The notes: a model not told the origin generated them from the sequence alone. A DNA stretch of 64,000 nucleotides from an uncultured Oscillospiraceae bacterium (GCA_910584835.1 CAJUEG010000004.1:1-64000), one strand, 5' to 3'. Shown: positions 23,790-33,428, numbered from the stretch's first letter. Made by a program: numbers and translations.

Positions 23790-24689
23790 TTACAGGTCGT
23801 TCCGGGGCTTGAACACCCGGTTGGCCACGTTGGACAGCACCACGCCCAGCACCACGATGAGCATGGCGATGGCCGAGCCGTAGTCCACGTTGCCGCGGTT
23901 GAAGGTCTGGTCGTACATGTAGGTGCCGGTGAGCCAGCCCTTGTCCTGGGGCATCCCCGCCCCGAACATCACCCAGGGCAGGTCAAACACCTTCAGCGCC
24001 CCGGTGACGGCCAGCACCAGGCAGGTGCACAGCACATTGCGCAGCAGGGGCAGGGTGATGTAGCGCACCTTGCTCAGCCCCACGCAGCCGTCCAGCGCGG
24101 CGGCCTCGTAGAGGTCGGTGGGGATGTTGTTCAGCCCCGTGACGAGGATTACAAAATAGAAGCCCACATACTGCCACATCACCGGGGTAAACATGGTGAC
24201 CATAAAGTGGTCCGTGTCCTTCCAGTCGATGTTCTTCCCAATCAGCCCCAGGTTGGAGAGCAGCTGGTTGAGCATACCCCCGTTGTAGAGGAAAATCAGG
24301 TTGAACATCAGCCCCAGGGCGGTGGCGGAGATGACGATGGGGAAAAAGTACAGCGTGCGGAACAGCTGGGCCCCCACCCGGATGGAGTCCACCAGCAGGG
24401 CCAGAATGAGGGCGATGCCCACCTGGAACACCACGGTGCAGATGGTGAGGATGACGGTGTTGCCCAGGGCGGTGCGCAGCTTGGGATCGGTGAACAGGGC
24501 CTGGTAGTTGGCCCACCACGGGTCGTTCAGCCCCTGGGCGGGGGCGCCCAGGCCGGTGATGTTGGAAAAACTGTTGATGATATTCTGAACAAAGGGATAG
24601 TAAAGGTACAGCACCAGGAAGAGGAACGCCGGGACCAGGAATACCACCAGCGGCCCCTTCTTTTTATAAAGGGTGGAGCTTGAATTCAT
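23790..24689 (-). CDS. Carbohydrate ABC permease, MalF type
   Basis: 299 aa, six helices. LYEAAALDGCVGLSKVRYIT is the EAA loop; the C terminus NVANRVFKPRNDL is typical. The start at 24689 (MNSSSTLYKKKG) follows GAAGGTGACTGC; six extra codons upstream are less likely. Forms the membrane channel with the product of 22920-23777. Confidence 0.92.
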   Translation of the reverse strand: MNSSSTLYKKKGPLVVFLVPAFLFLVLYLYYPFVQNIINSFSNITGLGAPAQGLNDPWWANYQALFTDPKLRTALGNTVILTICTVVFQVGIALILALLVDSIRVGAQLFRTLYFFPIVISATALGLMFNLIFLYNGGMLNQLLSNLGLIGKNIDWKDTDHFMVTMFTPVMWQYVGFYFVILVTGLNNIPTDLYEAAALDGCVGLSKVRYITLPLLRNVLCTCLVLAVTGALKVFDLPWVMFGAGMPQDKGWLTGTYMYDQTFNRGNVDYGSAIAMLIVVLGVVLSNVANRVFKPRNDL

Positions 24690-24736
24690 GCAGTCACCTT
24701 CCCTCATGGTCGATATGGACAGGCCGAATCTCCTTT

Positions 24737-24776
24737 AAAAGCCGGCCCGCAACCCAGCGGAGCGGTTGCGGGCCGG
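24737..24776 (-). terminator. Intra-operon terminator-like hairpin
   Basis: A 13-bp stem (arms 24742-24754 and 24764-24776), followed on the minus strand by CTTTTAAAGG. It lies between the binding-protein gene and the permeases, the usual arrangement for making more binding protein than permease. Confidence 0.65.
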
Positions 24777-24819
24777 AGAGGAGGCACGCGGGAGCGGGCA
24801 GAGCCCTTTCCCCGCAGAA

Positions 24820-26157
24820 TCAGTTGACTGCGATGGCGGAGGCCACGGCCTCCTCGGCGGTCATGGCGCCGGTGACCACATTCTGCACGTTGGCAAACAG
24901 GTCGGCCTTGGCCTCCGGGGTGATGGTGTCCTGCACGGCCCCCACCACGCCGGTGATGGCGGCGTTGGCGTCGGCGGCGGACTGCTGGAGGGGATTCAGG
25001 CCGGAGGGAGCGGCGCCGTTCTTCAGGGCGGTGACCTCGGTGGTGACGAAGGTGGACATCACCTCGTCGGAGGTCATGTGCTCCACAAACTGCACGGCGG
25101 CCTCACGCTTGGCGGGGTCGTCCCACGCCTTCTTGGTGATGAAGTAGCCCATGGAGATGCCGCCGATAGCCTCGCTGGCCTTGCGCTCGCCCTTGGCGGG
25201 GACATAGGAGATGGCGTAGTCCTCCAGGGTGTCGCCGTGGTTGTCCACGAAGTAGTTCACCTTCCAGGAGCCGTCGATGAGGAAGGCGGCCTCGCCGTCG
25301 CCGAAGAGCTGCACGGTCTCGGCGTCGGTGGCGGTGAGGGTGTTGGCCGGGAAGAAGCCCTTCTCATACAGGTCCTTCATGTCGTTGAGGCCGGCGGCCC
25401 ACTTCTTACCCGCGGCATCGTCGGCGGAGGCGGGGACGTCCAGCTGGTTGGCCAGGGTGCCGTTGTTCATGACGCAGAACTCAAACCAATAGTGGGGCAC
25501 CTCGAACAGGGAGCAGGCGATGGGGGTGTAGCCCTTGTCCTTGATGGTCTGGCAGTCGGCCAGGAACTGGTCCCAGGTGTAGTCCGGGCCGGGGACGGCC
25601 ACGCCGCAGTCGGAGAGCACCTTGGTGTTGACGAACATGTTCTCCCAGAAGCCGGAGGAGGGGATGGCGTAGTTCTTGCCGTCGGAGGCCACGGCCAGCA
25701 TGGAGTCGCGCATATTGTCCGCGTAGTTGGGGTACTCCGCCCGGATGGTGGCCACGTCCACCACCTTGCCCGCCTTGATGATGGGCTCGGCGTCGGCGTT
25801 GGTGAAGAAGAACAGCACGTCGGGCTCGGTGCCCGTCTCGAAATCGGTGAGGACCTTGGCCTTCCACTCCTCGTTGGAGGTGCCGGAGGCGTCCAGAATC
25901 TTGTTTCCGGTGGCGTCCTCATAGTCCTTCACGGCATTCTCGTAGTTCTTGCGGTTGCCGTCGTCGCCGCCGTAAGAGGTGACCACGTTGAGCTCCACCG
26001 GGGCGGCGGGCTTCGGGGTGTCCTGGGGCGCGGTGCTGGCGCCGGGGCCGGGGTCCTTGGCGGGGTCGCTGCCGCCGGGCTTGCCGCCGCAGCCGGCCAG
26101 CAGGGTCAAAAGCATGATGGCCGCCAGAAGCAGTGCAAAGAGTCTGTTCTTTTTCAT
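24820..26157 (-). CDS. Extracellular sugar-binding lipoprotein
   Basis: 445 aa solute-binding protein of the family 1 type. Signal peptide with lipobox LLAGC (Cys23) and a Gly/Pro/Thr-rich linker. VVTSYGGDDGNRKNYENAVK begins the ligand domain and GDGEAAFLIDGSWKVNYF is the conserved mid-region of carbohydrate-binding proteins. It delivers sugar to the permeases downstream. The GH94 phosphorylase nearby suggests a disaccharide such as chitobiose or another beta-linked dimer. Confidence 0.93.
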   Translation of the reverse strand: MKKNRLFALLLAAIMLLTLLAGCGGKPGGSDPAKDPGPGASTAPQDTPKPAAPVELNVVTSYGGDDGNRKNYENAVKDYEDATGNKILDASGTSNEEWKAKVLTDFETGTEPDVLFFFTNADAEPIIKAGKVVDVATIRAEYPNYADNMRDSMLAVASDGKNYAIPSSGFWENMFVNTKVLSDCGVAVPGPDYTWDQFLADCQTIKDKGYTPIACSLFEVPHYWFEFCVMNNGTLANQLDVPASADDAAGKKWAAGLNDMKDLYEKGFFPANTLTATDAETVQLFGDGEAAFLIDGSWKVNYFVDNHGDTLEDYAISYVPAKGERKASEAIGGISMGYFITKKAWDDPAKREAAVQFVEHMTSDEVMSTFVTTEVTALKNGAAPSGLNPLQQSAADANAAITGVVGAVQDTITPEAKADLFANVQNVVTGAMTAEEAVASAIAVN

Positions 26158-26333
26158 GGTATAACCTCCCTAATTTTTCGGGGCCCTGCCCCGTATGTTT
26201 TGTGCATTCTTATCATACACCTTTTGCCCCTATAGGCGAATAGCCCCGATTGCCATTTATTGTACATCCTTGCCGGACGGCAATCCGGCACAAAATACCG
26301 GGGCAAGCAGGGGCAAAAAACGGCAACGCGCGG

Positions 26334-28028
26334 CTAATCCGGGTTGCGGGCCACGGTGAGCCGGGCGATCACCGCGCTGCCCTCCCCCCGGAAAATGGCA
26401 AGGCCGCAGGCCGGGCCGTAGAGGATGCGCAGGCGCAGGTTCACGTTGGCGATGCCAATATTGCCCGAGGGCTCCCCCGCCATGTCGTAGTCCGGGGAGA
26501 GCAGGCGGGCGATGTGCGCCTCGTCCTCGGCGGACAGCCCGCCGTCGTTTTCAATCTCCAGGATGAGGAAGCCCCCCTCCAGATACCCCCGCAGGGCCAC
26601 CCGGCCCTCCCCAACCGGGTGTATGCCGTGCTCCACCGCGTTCTCGATGACGGGCTGGAGGATGAGCCGGGGCACCCTGCACCCCATCAGCTCCCCGGGC
26701 AGGTCTATGTCCACCTTCAGCCGCTCGCCGAACCGCTGGGTGACGATGTACAGATAGGCGTTGACATAGCGCATCTCCTCCGCCAGCGGCACCTCGGGCA
26801 TCCCCTTCCGGTCCAGCACCGCGTCCAGCACAGTGGACAGCGCCTCGATCATCCTGGACGCCTTCACATCCCCGCTCATCCGGGCCTGCCAGTTGATGCT
26901 CTCCAGGGTGTTGTTCAAAAAGTGGGGGTTGATATGGGCCTGGAGGGCCTTGATCTGGGCGTCCCGCCGGGCCAGCTCCTCCTGATACAGGCAGTCGAAC
27001 TGGGTCTGGAGCCGGGCGGACATCTGGTTGAAGGAGTCGGTGAGGTACTCAAACTCCCGGCTGCCGGCGGCGCAGTCGATCTGACGCCCCCACTGGCCCT
27101 TCTGTATGTCCGCCGCGCCCGCCATCAGCGCTTCGATGGGCCGGGAGATCCTCCGCCGGAAAAAGCGGAAGGTGAACAGCAGCAGCAACAGCAGCGACAG
27201 CGCCATGGCCCCCAGCACCCAGCGGTAGGCCCCGAAGCCCGCCAGCAGCGCCTTATAGTCCACCGCCGCCCGCCCCCGCAGGGTGAAGTCCCGGGTCGCC
27301 ACCGCGTATTCCAGCGTTTCCTCCCCTGCCTCGGGCGGGGCCTCCCCCTTGACGGTGAGCACTGTGTTTTCCCCCAGCTCCACCGACACCCACGACGCCC
27401 AGGCCAGCAGGGACAGGTCCTCAAAGTAATAGGGCAAATCCAGCGCCAGGGCCAGCACCCCAATGGGCTCGTAGTCGTGGCCCATCAGGTTGCGCACCAG
27501 GTACACCTGGCCGTCCCGCTCCAAAAAGCCCACGGCGGTATCCAGCGTCCCGGCCAGCGCCGCCACCGCCGGCAGGTCCTCCCGCCAGCGGTCCCTCACC
27601 TGCTTTTCCGACGACCCGGAGCTGCCGTTCACCACCGTGATGGAGGTCTTATCCGGGCTGTCCGACAGGTAGACCACGGCATAGCGAAAGCGGCTGTCCG
27701 ACTGGTACAGGCGGTTGAACAGCCCGTAGCACCGGCGGTAAAACAGGGCGTAGTTCCCGTCCTGGCTGTACTGGCTCCATCCCTCCCGCAGCTCCGGGTC
27801 GTAGGAGGGCAGACGGGATGCCTCCACGGCGCTCTCCACCCGGTCCGCCCCCATCTGGAGGTTGAGCTGGAACTGCTCCTCAATGGCCTGCCGGGACTGG
27901 CGGCCCAGCCCCAGCGTGAGGTAACCCCCCAGCGCCCCCGCCGCCAGCGCCATGGGCACCAGCCAGCACAGCAGAATAATAAAGGCCATCTGCCCCCGCA
28001 GGGAACGTTTGCGAAACGCCTCCGCCAT
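26334..28028 (-). CDS. YesM-type sensor histidine kinase
   Basis: 564 aa. Two membrane helices (residues ~14-36 and ~270-290) flank an extracytoplasmic sensing domain. A HAMP segment (FRRRISRPIEALMAGAADIQ), the His_kinase box QAHINPHFLNNTLESI with the phospho-acceptor His, and an ATP-binding domain (RLILQPVIENAVEHGI, GNIGIANVNLRLRILYG) follow. It partners the YesN regulator at 22076; the importer genes lie between the two, so it probably senses the sugar or the loaded binding protein. Confidence 0.93.
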   Translation of the reverse strand: MAEAFRKRSLRGQMAFIILLCWLVPMALAAGALGGYLTLGLGRQSRQAIEEQFQLNLQMGADRVESAVEASRLPSYDPELREGWSQYSQDGNYALFYRRCYGLFNRLYQSDSRFRYAVVYLSDSPDKTSITVVNGSSGSSEKQVRDRWREDLPAVAALAGTLDTAVGFLERDGQVYLVRNLMGHDYEPIGVLALALDLPYYFEDLSLLAWASWVSVELGENTVLTVKGEAPPEAGEETLEYAVATRDFTLRGRAAVDYKALLAGFGAYRWVLGAMALSLLLLLLFTFRFFRRRISRPIEALMAGAADIQKGQWGRQIDCAAGSREFEYLTDSFNQMSARLQTQFDCLYQEELARRDAQIKALQAHINPHFLNNTLESINWQARMSGDVKASRMIEALSTVLDAVLDRKGMPEVPLAEEMRYVNAYLYIVTQRFGERLKVDIDLPGELMGCRVPRLILQPVIENAVEHGIHPVGEGRVALRGYLEGGFLILEIENDGGLSAEDEAHIARLLSPDYDMAGEPSGNIGIANVNLRLRILYGPACGLAIFRGEGSAVIARLTVARNPD

Positions 28029-28093
28029 GGCACAGACCCCCTCCCCTTCTCATTTTCCATATGATACCACAGATTGGCCGGGCTTTCCAGCGC

Positions 28094-28118
28094 AAAACGG
28101 GGGCCTTGCGGCCCCCGT
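28094..28118 (-). terminator. Terminator after the phosphohexomutase
   Basis: A 9-bp GC-only stem core (arms 28097-28105, 28110-28118), loop TTGC, with AAAA upstream on the plus strand that becomes UUUU on the minus-strand RNA. It separates the phosphorylase/mutase pair from the kinase gene. Confidence 0.7.
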
Positions 28119-28123
28119 CCGAT

Positions 28124-29557
28124 TCACTCGATATTCCGCCCCGCCAGGCCCAGGAAGCGCTCCATGCAGGCGGCGGTTTCTGCGGCCTTGTCCATGGTGT
28201 TCATCTCGCAGAACACCCGCAGCAGGGGCTCCGTGCCGGAGAACCGGGCCAGCACCCAGCCGCCGTCCTTAAAGTAGACCTTGCAGCCGTCGGCGTAGCT
28301 CACCTTTTCCACCTCCAGCCCGAAGTCGGGCAGCTGCCTGTCCTCCATCAGCAGCTTGTTGATGCGCTCCTTCTCCGCCTGGGAGAAGCGGTAGCCCCGC
28401 TCGGCCATCTCAAAGGCGCCGTAGCGCTCCACAATCTCCTGATAGATTTCCGAAAGCCTCCGGCCCGTGGTGGCCAGCATCTCTACCAGCAGGGACGCGG
28501 CGTAGATGCCGTCCTTGCCCTGAATGTGCCCCCGCACCGTCAGGCCGCCGGAGCTCTCCCCGCCGATCACCGCCCCGGTCTGGGCCATCTTGCCCGACAC
28601 GTGCTTGAAGCCCACCGGTACCTCGTAGCAGGTCTCGCCGAACTCCGCCGCGATGGCGTCCAGCAGGTGGGTGGTGGCGATGTTGCGCACCGCCGCCCCG
28701 TGCCAGCCCTTGTAGCGCAGCAGGTAGTAGTACAGCAGCACCAAAATCTTGTTGGGGTGGAGGAACTCCCCCCGGTCGTCGATGACGCCCAGCCGGTCGG
28801 CGTCGCCGTCGGTGGCGATGCCGATGTCGCAGCCGTTCTCCTCCACAAAGGACTGCAGGCCGATGAGGGTCTTGCTGTTGGGTGCGGGGAGGCGTCCGCC
28901 GAACAGGGCGTCCCGCCGCTCGTGGATCACGTCCACGTCGCACCGGGCGGTGATGAGGATGGTGCTCAGGGCGGTCTTGGACACGCCGAACATGGGGTCC
29001 AGCACCACCTTCAGCCCCCGGGCGCGGATGGCGTCCATGTTCACCGAGCGGATGATGGAGTCGATATAGGCGTTCATGGGGTCCACGATCTGGATCTGGC
29101 CGGTGCGGATGCCCTCCTCATAGGGCACCGCCGGGATATCCCCGTCCGGCAGGGCGGCGATATACTCCTCGATGCTGGCGGTGACCCCCTCGTCGGCGTC
29201 CCGGCCCCCCCTGGTGAACACCTTGACGCCGTTATACAGCGCCGGATTGTGGCTGGCGGTGACCGCCATGCCGTAGGGCAGCTCGTAGTAGCGCACGGCG
29301 AACATGATGAGGGGGGTGGGGGCCTCCCGCTCTACCACCATGCAGGGCACGCCCGCCCCGGCCATCACCTCGGCGGCCCAGTGGGCGGCCTCCTTGGAGA
29401 GGAACCGGCGGTCGTAGCCCGCCAGGAAGCCCCGCTGGGCCACCCCCTCGTCCTTCATCTTCCGGGCCAGGGCGCAGGTCAGCCTCTGGACGTTGGCCTT
29501 GGTAAAGCCGTCCCCGATGATGGCCCGCCAGCCGCCGGTTCCAAATTCAATGCTCAT
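28124..29557 (-). CDS. Phosphohexomutase (PGM/PMM/PAGM family)
   Basis: 477 aa alpha-D-phosphohexomutase. The catalytic serine loop is AVTASHNPALYNGVK; metal-binding GIATDGDADRLGV; sugar-binding GGESSGGLTVRGHIQGKDG; and phosphate-binding RFSGTEPLLRVF near the C terminus. It starts in an ATGA overlap with the GH94 phosphorylase, so it should act on that enzyme's product, turning the aldose 1-phosphate (GlcNAc-1-P or Glc-1-P) into the 6-phosphate. The exact sugar cannot be read from motifs. Confidence 0.92.
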   Translation of the reverse strand: MSIEFGTGGWRAIIGDGFTKANVQRLTCALARKMKDEGVAQRGFLAGYDRRFLSKEAAHWAAEVMAGAGVPCMVVEREAPTPLIMFAVRYYELPYGMAVTASHNPALYNGVKVFTRGGRDADEGVTASIEEYIAALPDGDIPAVPYEEGIRTGQIQIVDPMNAYIDSIIRSVNMDAIRARGLKVVLDPMFGVSKTALSTILITARCDVDVIHERRDALFGGRLPAPNSKTLIGLQSFVEENGCDIGIATDGDADRLGVIDDRGEFLHPNKILVLLYYYLLRYKGWHGAAVRNIATTHLLDAIAAEFGETCYEVPVGFKHVSGKMAQTGAVIGGESSGGLTVRGHIQGKDGIYAASLLVEMLATTGRRLSEIYQEIVERYGAFEMAERGYRFSQAEKERINKLLMEDRQLPDFGLEVEKVSYADGCKVYFKDGGWVLARFSGTEPLLRVFCEMNTMDKAAETAACMERFLGLAGRNIE

Positions 29558-31953
29558 TCTATCTTGCTCCTTCCCATGATGACCGTGACCTCGTTGACGC
29601 TCCCCGCCTCCCGGGCGGGGATCAGTCCGTCCACGGCCTGTCCGTTGCAGGTGACGGACGCCACCCCCTTCTCCACGCCGTCCGGGTTATGCACCGTGAT
29701 GTGGTAGACCGCCCCCCTCCACACCCGGGTGACCTGGAAGCTCTTCCAGTCCGCCGGAACGCAGGGGTCGATGAGCAGCCCCCCGAACCGGGGCCGCACC
29801 CCCAAGATGTACCGGGTGGCGGCGAAGTAGCTCCAGCCGCCGGAGCCGGTCATGAACGGGTGCCGCGCCCGGCCGAATGCGGAGTGGTCGGGCCCCATCA
29901 CAAACTGGCAGTAGGAATAGGGTTCGCTCTGCCGCACCTCTATTTTATCATTTTGCGCGGCGGGACACAAGGCCCGATAGAATTTTATGGCCCGCTCCCC
30001 CCTGCCCAGCATGGCCTCGGCGCACCAGGCCCAGGGGTTGGAGTGGGAGAAGATGGAGCCGTTCTCCTTGACCCCCGGATACACCCGTGTGATGAAGCCG
30101 ATGGCGTCGTCCGGTTTGGTGTAGGAGGGGGCGTTGAGCCGCAGGCCGTAGTCCGTATACAGGTACTTGTCCACCGCGTCCATGGCGCGGACGGCCCGTT
30201 CGCCCCGGGCCGCGCCGGACAGCACCGCCCACACATTGCTCTCCAGGTGCACCCGGCCCTCCGCATCGGCATGGGTGCCGATCTTCCGCCCGTCGGCGGT
30301 GATGCCCCGGAGGTACCACTCCCCGTCCCACAGCTCCCGCTGGCAGGTCTCAATGACGGTTTGCCGCATGGCCTCGTAATGCCCGGCGTCCCCGTCCCTG
30401 CCCAGGGCTCGGGCCGCGTCCACAAAATGGCCCAGCGCCCACACGTGGAGAAAGGACACCATGGCGCTCTCCCCGCCCCCCAGGTTCAGGCAGTCGTTCC
30501 AGTCCGCCCGCAGCCCCTTGCAGATGCCGTGCGGGCCCACCTGGGCGGCGGAGAAGTCCAGGATTTTTTTCAGGTGCTCATATACCGTGCCCTCGCCCCC
30601 GTCGGCGTAGCCCACCCTCTCGTCGAAAAAGGACAGCTCCCCGGTCTCCCGGACGTACTCCGCCGCCGCCGCCACCAGCCACAGCGCGTCGTCGGCACAG
30701 GCGTCGGCCAGGCCGTGGACAATGGTGTCCTTGTCCGGGGTGGGGATAACGGTGGGGGATTTGAAGGCAGGCTTCTCGGGCTGGGGCCCGAACCAGGCCG
30801 GGTCGAAGAGGTGCAGGCCGTAGCCGGAGCTGGTCAGCCCCTGCATGAGCTGGAGGATGCGCTTTTTGCAGCCATCCGGGTTGGAGTGGGGGATGGTCAT
30901 GGCGTCCTGGGCGGTGTCCCGGTAGCCCAGCCCCGTGCGCCCCCCCACCTCGATGAAGGAGGCGAACCGGGAGAACATCACGTTGATTTCGCTCTGGTAC
31001 AGCGTCCAGGTATTGAGCATCACGTCCATGTCCGGGTCGGGGGTGGACACCTGGAGCCTGGACAGCTTTTCCTCCCAGAACCGGGCCAGGTCGGCCCGGG
31101 CTGCGTCCACCGCCGCGGGGTCGCGGTACTTCTCCCGGACCCGCCTGCCCTCTTCAGCGCCGCCCTCCCCCAGCATCCAGGTCAGCCGGGCCGCCTCGCC
31201 GGGTGCCAGGGTGAGGCGCTTTTGCAGCACGGCGCAGTGGTTGCCACCCTTCTCAAAGGAGGAGAAGCACGCCCCCCGCTCCACCGCCAGGGGGTTGGTC
31301 TCGGTGCGGTAGGGGCCGATAAAGCTGTCCCGGAGGCAGTCGAAGCCGTCCGGCTCAAAGGACGCGGCCATGAACTGATGGGCGCCCTCGTAAAACAGCT
31401 CATAGTCGATGACGCCGTCCTCACAGGCGCTCCCGGCGCAGTACAGCGACATCTGAAAGTTCTGGTTGTCGATGGGAATCTGGTGATAGGCGAACTCGGC
31501 GTAGGAGTAGACGCTCAGCCGCCGCGCCCGGCCCGAGGCGTTCTCCAGCGCCAGGTCCCACAGCTCCACATTCTCCCCCCGGGGGATGAACAGGGTCTGG
31601 GCGGCGTTCACGCCGTTTCTGGTGCACTCATATACGGAATAGCTCAGCCCATGGCGGCAGCGGTAGTGCTCCAGCGGCCCGCCGCAGGGCTGCCAGGACA
31701 CGGACCAGTACTCCCCCGTGTCGTCGTCCCGGAGATAGATGTAGTGGCCGGGTCGGTCCATGGGCACGCCGTTGGGCCGGAAGCGGGTGATTCGGTGGTG
31801 CTCCGGGCTTTTATAGAAAAGATAGCCCCCGGCGGTGTGGTTGATTACGGCGGCCATGTCCTCCACGCCCAGGTAATTGGTCCAGGATACCGGCACATCC
31901 ACCCGGTCGATGACATACTCCCTGTTTTCCCGGTCAAAGTGTCCGTAGTTCAC
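29554..31953 (-). CDS. GH94 phosphorylase, chitobiose-phosphorylase-like
   Basis: 799 aa. From MNYGHFDRENREYVI through SWTNYLGVEDMAAVI, ASFIEVGGRTGLGYRDTAQD and GICKGLRADWNDCLNLGG to the C-terminal AGSVNEVTVIMG it follows, as I recall it, the Vibrio N,N'-diacetylchitobiose phosphorylase closely and with the same length (~800 aa). The DWND motif (residues 484-487) supplies the general acid. The GTG at 31953 is chosen because the family begins exactly there and GGGGGGAA lies upstream; 25 extra codons could be read from 32028. It phosphorolyses a beta-linked disaccharide to hexose 1-phosphate. Specificity (GlcNAc or Glc) needs assay. Confidence 0.9.
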   Translation of the reverse strand: MNYGHFDRENREYVIDRVDVPVSWTNYLGVEDMAAVINHTAGGYLFYKSPEHHRITRFRPNGVPMDRPGHYIYLRDDDTGEYWSVSWQPCGGPLEHYRCRHGLSYSVYECTRNGVNAAQTLFIPRGENVELWDLALENASGRARRLSVYSYAEFAYHQIPIDNQNFQMSLYCAGSACEDGVIDYELFYEGAHQFMAASFEPDGFDCLRDSFIGPYRTETNPLAVERGACFSSFEKGGNHCAVLQKRLTLAPGEAARLTWMLGEGGAEEGRRVREKYRDPAAVDAARADLARFWEEKLSRLQVSTPDPDMDVMLNTWTLYQSEINVMFSRFASFIEVGGRTGLGYRDTAQDAMTIPHSNPDGCKKRILQLMQGLTSSGYGLHLFDPAWFGPQPEKPAFKSPTVIPTPDKDTIVHGLADACADDALWLVAAAAEYVRETGELSFFDERVGYADGGEGTVYEHLKKILDFSAAQVGPHGICKGLRADWNDCLNLGGGESAMVSFLHVWALGHFVDAARALGRDGDAGHYEAMRQTVIETCQRELWDGEWYLRGITADGRKIGTHADAEGRVHLESNVWAVLSGAARGERAVRAMDAVDKYLYTDYGLRLNAPSYTKPDDAIGFITRVYPGVKENGSIFSHSNPWAWCAEAMLGRGERAIKFYRALCPAAQNDKIEVRQSEPYSYCQFVMGPDHSAFGRARHPFMTGSGGWSYFAATRYILGVRPRFGGLLIDPCVPADWKSFQVTRVWRGAVYHITVHNPDGVEKGVASVTCNGQAVDGLIPAREAGSVNEVTVIMGRSKIE

Positions 31954-32177
31954 GGCGCGTTCCCCCCTGTTTGGTATATTTCGCCACTGTTTCACCTTCA
32001 TTATACCAACCGCCGGGGGATTTTCCATGGCGTTTCATGCGTTCTGTTGACGCTGGTTGCCCACTCGGCTTTGGGGCGGTTCTCCGCTGCCCCTGCCAGC
32101 CCCCCGGCCCGCCGACGCGCCAAGCCCGCCTCCATCCAGGCTCCCCCAGCGGGCGGGCGGGTCACGCCGCGCAAATT

Positions 32178-32714
32178 CTACAGCGCGGTTCCCTTCCCGG
32201 GGACAAAGAGCCGCCCCACGTCAACCCCTTCGCAGCCCAGGAGCTTGACCTTCCGCTCCAGGCCGCCCGCGTAGCCGGTCAGGTTCCCGTCTTTCCCCAC
32301 CACCCGGTGGCAGGGGACCAGAATGGACACCGGGTTATGCCCCACGGCCCCGCCCACCGCCTGGGCGGACATACGGGCCAGCCCCCGCTCCGCCGCGATT
32401 TGGGCGGCAAGCTCCCCGTAAGTGACGGTTTCCCCGTAGGGAATCCGCCGCAGAAGCTCCCACACCGCCAGCTGGAACGGCGTGCCAATCATATGGACGG
32501 GGGGCATGAAATCCGGCTCCCGCCCGGAGAAGTAGACGTCCAGCCAGCGTCTGGTCTGGCCGAAAACCGCCGTCTCCCGCTCCTCGTGCTCCCGGGCGAG
32601 GCCCAGGGCACAGTATTTTCCCCCCTTGAACCACAGCCCGGTCAGGCCGAGCTCATCGCAGACCAGGAGAACCTCCCCCAGCGGGGTCTGACAGGCGCTT
32701 GTGTACTGCATCAT
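32178..32714 (-). CDS. ogt: O6-alkylguanine-DNA methyltransferase
   Basis: 178 aa. GTPFQLAVWELLRRIPYGET, the helix-turn-helix region, and NPVSILVPCHRVVGKDGNLT with the alkyl-acceptor Cys in PCHRV identify Ogt, a suicide repair protein that takes methyl groups from O6-methylguanine. Start ATGATG at 32714/32711 after GGGAGG; longer reading upstream (to 32870) lacks a site. Stand-alone gene. Confidence 0.92.
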   Translation of the reverse strand: MMQYTSACQTPLGEVLLVCDELGLTGLWFKGGKYCALGLAREHEERETAVFGQTRRWLDVYFSGREPDFMPPVHMIGTPFQLAVWELLRRIPYGETVTYGELAAQIAAERGLARMSAQAVGGAVGHNPVSILVPCHRVVGKDGNLTGYAGGLERKVKLLGCEGVDVGRLFVPGKGTAL

Positions 32715-33029
32715 TGCCGCCTCCCTCTTGTCAGGAATGTTCATCCACCGCCCCAAACGGCCTTCCGGGCGGCCTGCCCGGCCTTTTGCGCTGAAACGCT
32801 CCGCCGCGTATGATCTCCCTGCCATGAATATCGGCTCTCCAAATATCGCCGCCGGGATTTTCCTCGGCAATGGATTGGTGATATACTTCCACTAAAATAC
32901 CATGAACGGGGGAAGAAATCAAACCTTTTCTTATGTCTGGAGGCGGTATCATGACCGACTTTTCAAAAAGCTGATGGAGGAGGCGCTGGACTTAAAGCTG
33001 ACCGCCCCTTCCACCGAACAGGACGGGAA
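32715..33029. other. Gap with a truncated gene start
   Basis: No intact gene. GGAGGCGG at 32940-32947 and the ATG at 32951 open a plus-strand frame of only seven codons (MTDFSKS). One base off, the text continues as FKKLMEEALDLKLTAPSTEQ, so this seems to be the beginning of a gene that was frameshifted and then joined to the recombinase tail at 33030. Confidence 0.4.
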
Positions 33030-33398
33030 ATGGTTCGCGGCGAGAGCCGTCTGGATATTGACCTCCTCAACGACCTTGTGAGCAAGGCCAAACAGAAAAC
33101 CCAAACTTTATCCGCAACTGTGGACGCCGCCAAACTGGAGCTTGAACAGCATTTGGAAAGCTCGGATGTAGAGATACAGGAGTACGAAAGGATTAAAAGC
33201 TGGGCCGATTTATACGACACTTGCACATTCTACGAGAAAAAGATGATTATATCCCAGTTTATCAAATCCGTTTATGTTTATCGGGACTACACGCTGGAAA
33301 TCGAGTTTAACGTCTCCTTTGAGGACTTTAAGACGATGGCTACCGAGTGTCAGGAGCAGGGCCGAAATAAAGACCCCCTTGTGTATGTCACCGCATAA
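33030..33398 (+). pseudogene. C-terminal remnant of a large serine recombinase
   Basis: About 122 codons reading LNDLVSKAKQKTQTLSATVD, a coiled-coil, then FYEKKMIISQFIKSVYVYRD and LEIEFNVSFEDFKTMA. This is the tail typical of TnpX-type serine recombinases of Clostridia. The resolvase catalytic domain, recombinase domain and zinc ribbon are missing, and the join upstream is out of frame. It marks an old mobile-element scar at the left side of the accessory region. Confidence 0.7.
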
Positions 33399-33428
33399 AA
33401 AGGCAGACTTGCAAATTGCAAGTCTGCC
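33397..33428 (-). terminator. Terminator of the Msr-flavin-HAD operon
   Basis: A 27-bp perfect palindrome (33402-33428, 13-bp arms) preceded on the plus strand by AAAAA (33397-33401), giving five U at the end of a minus-strand transcript. It lies 85 nt after the methionine-sulfoxide reductase stop. Confidence 0.75.

Noticed and set aside
22959..26235. Plus-strand frames antisense to the ABC transporter genes
   Set aside because: His/Gly/Val-rich low-complexity translations typical of antisense of GC-rich genes.
29689..32274. Long plus-strand frame (~860 codons) antisense to the GH94 gene
   Set aside because: Shadow of the highly conserved phosphorylase; no ribosome site or domain.
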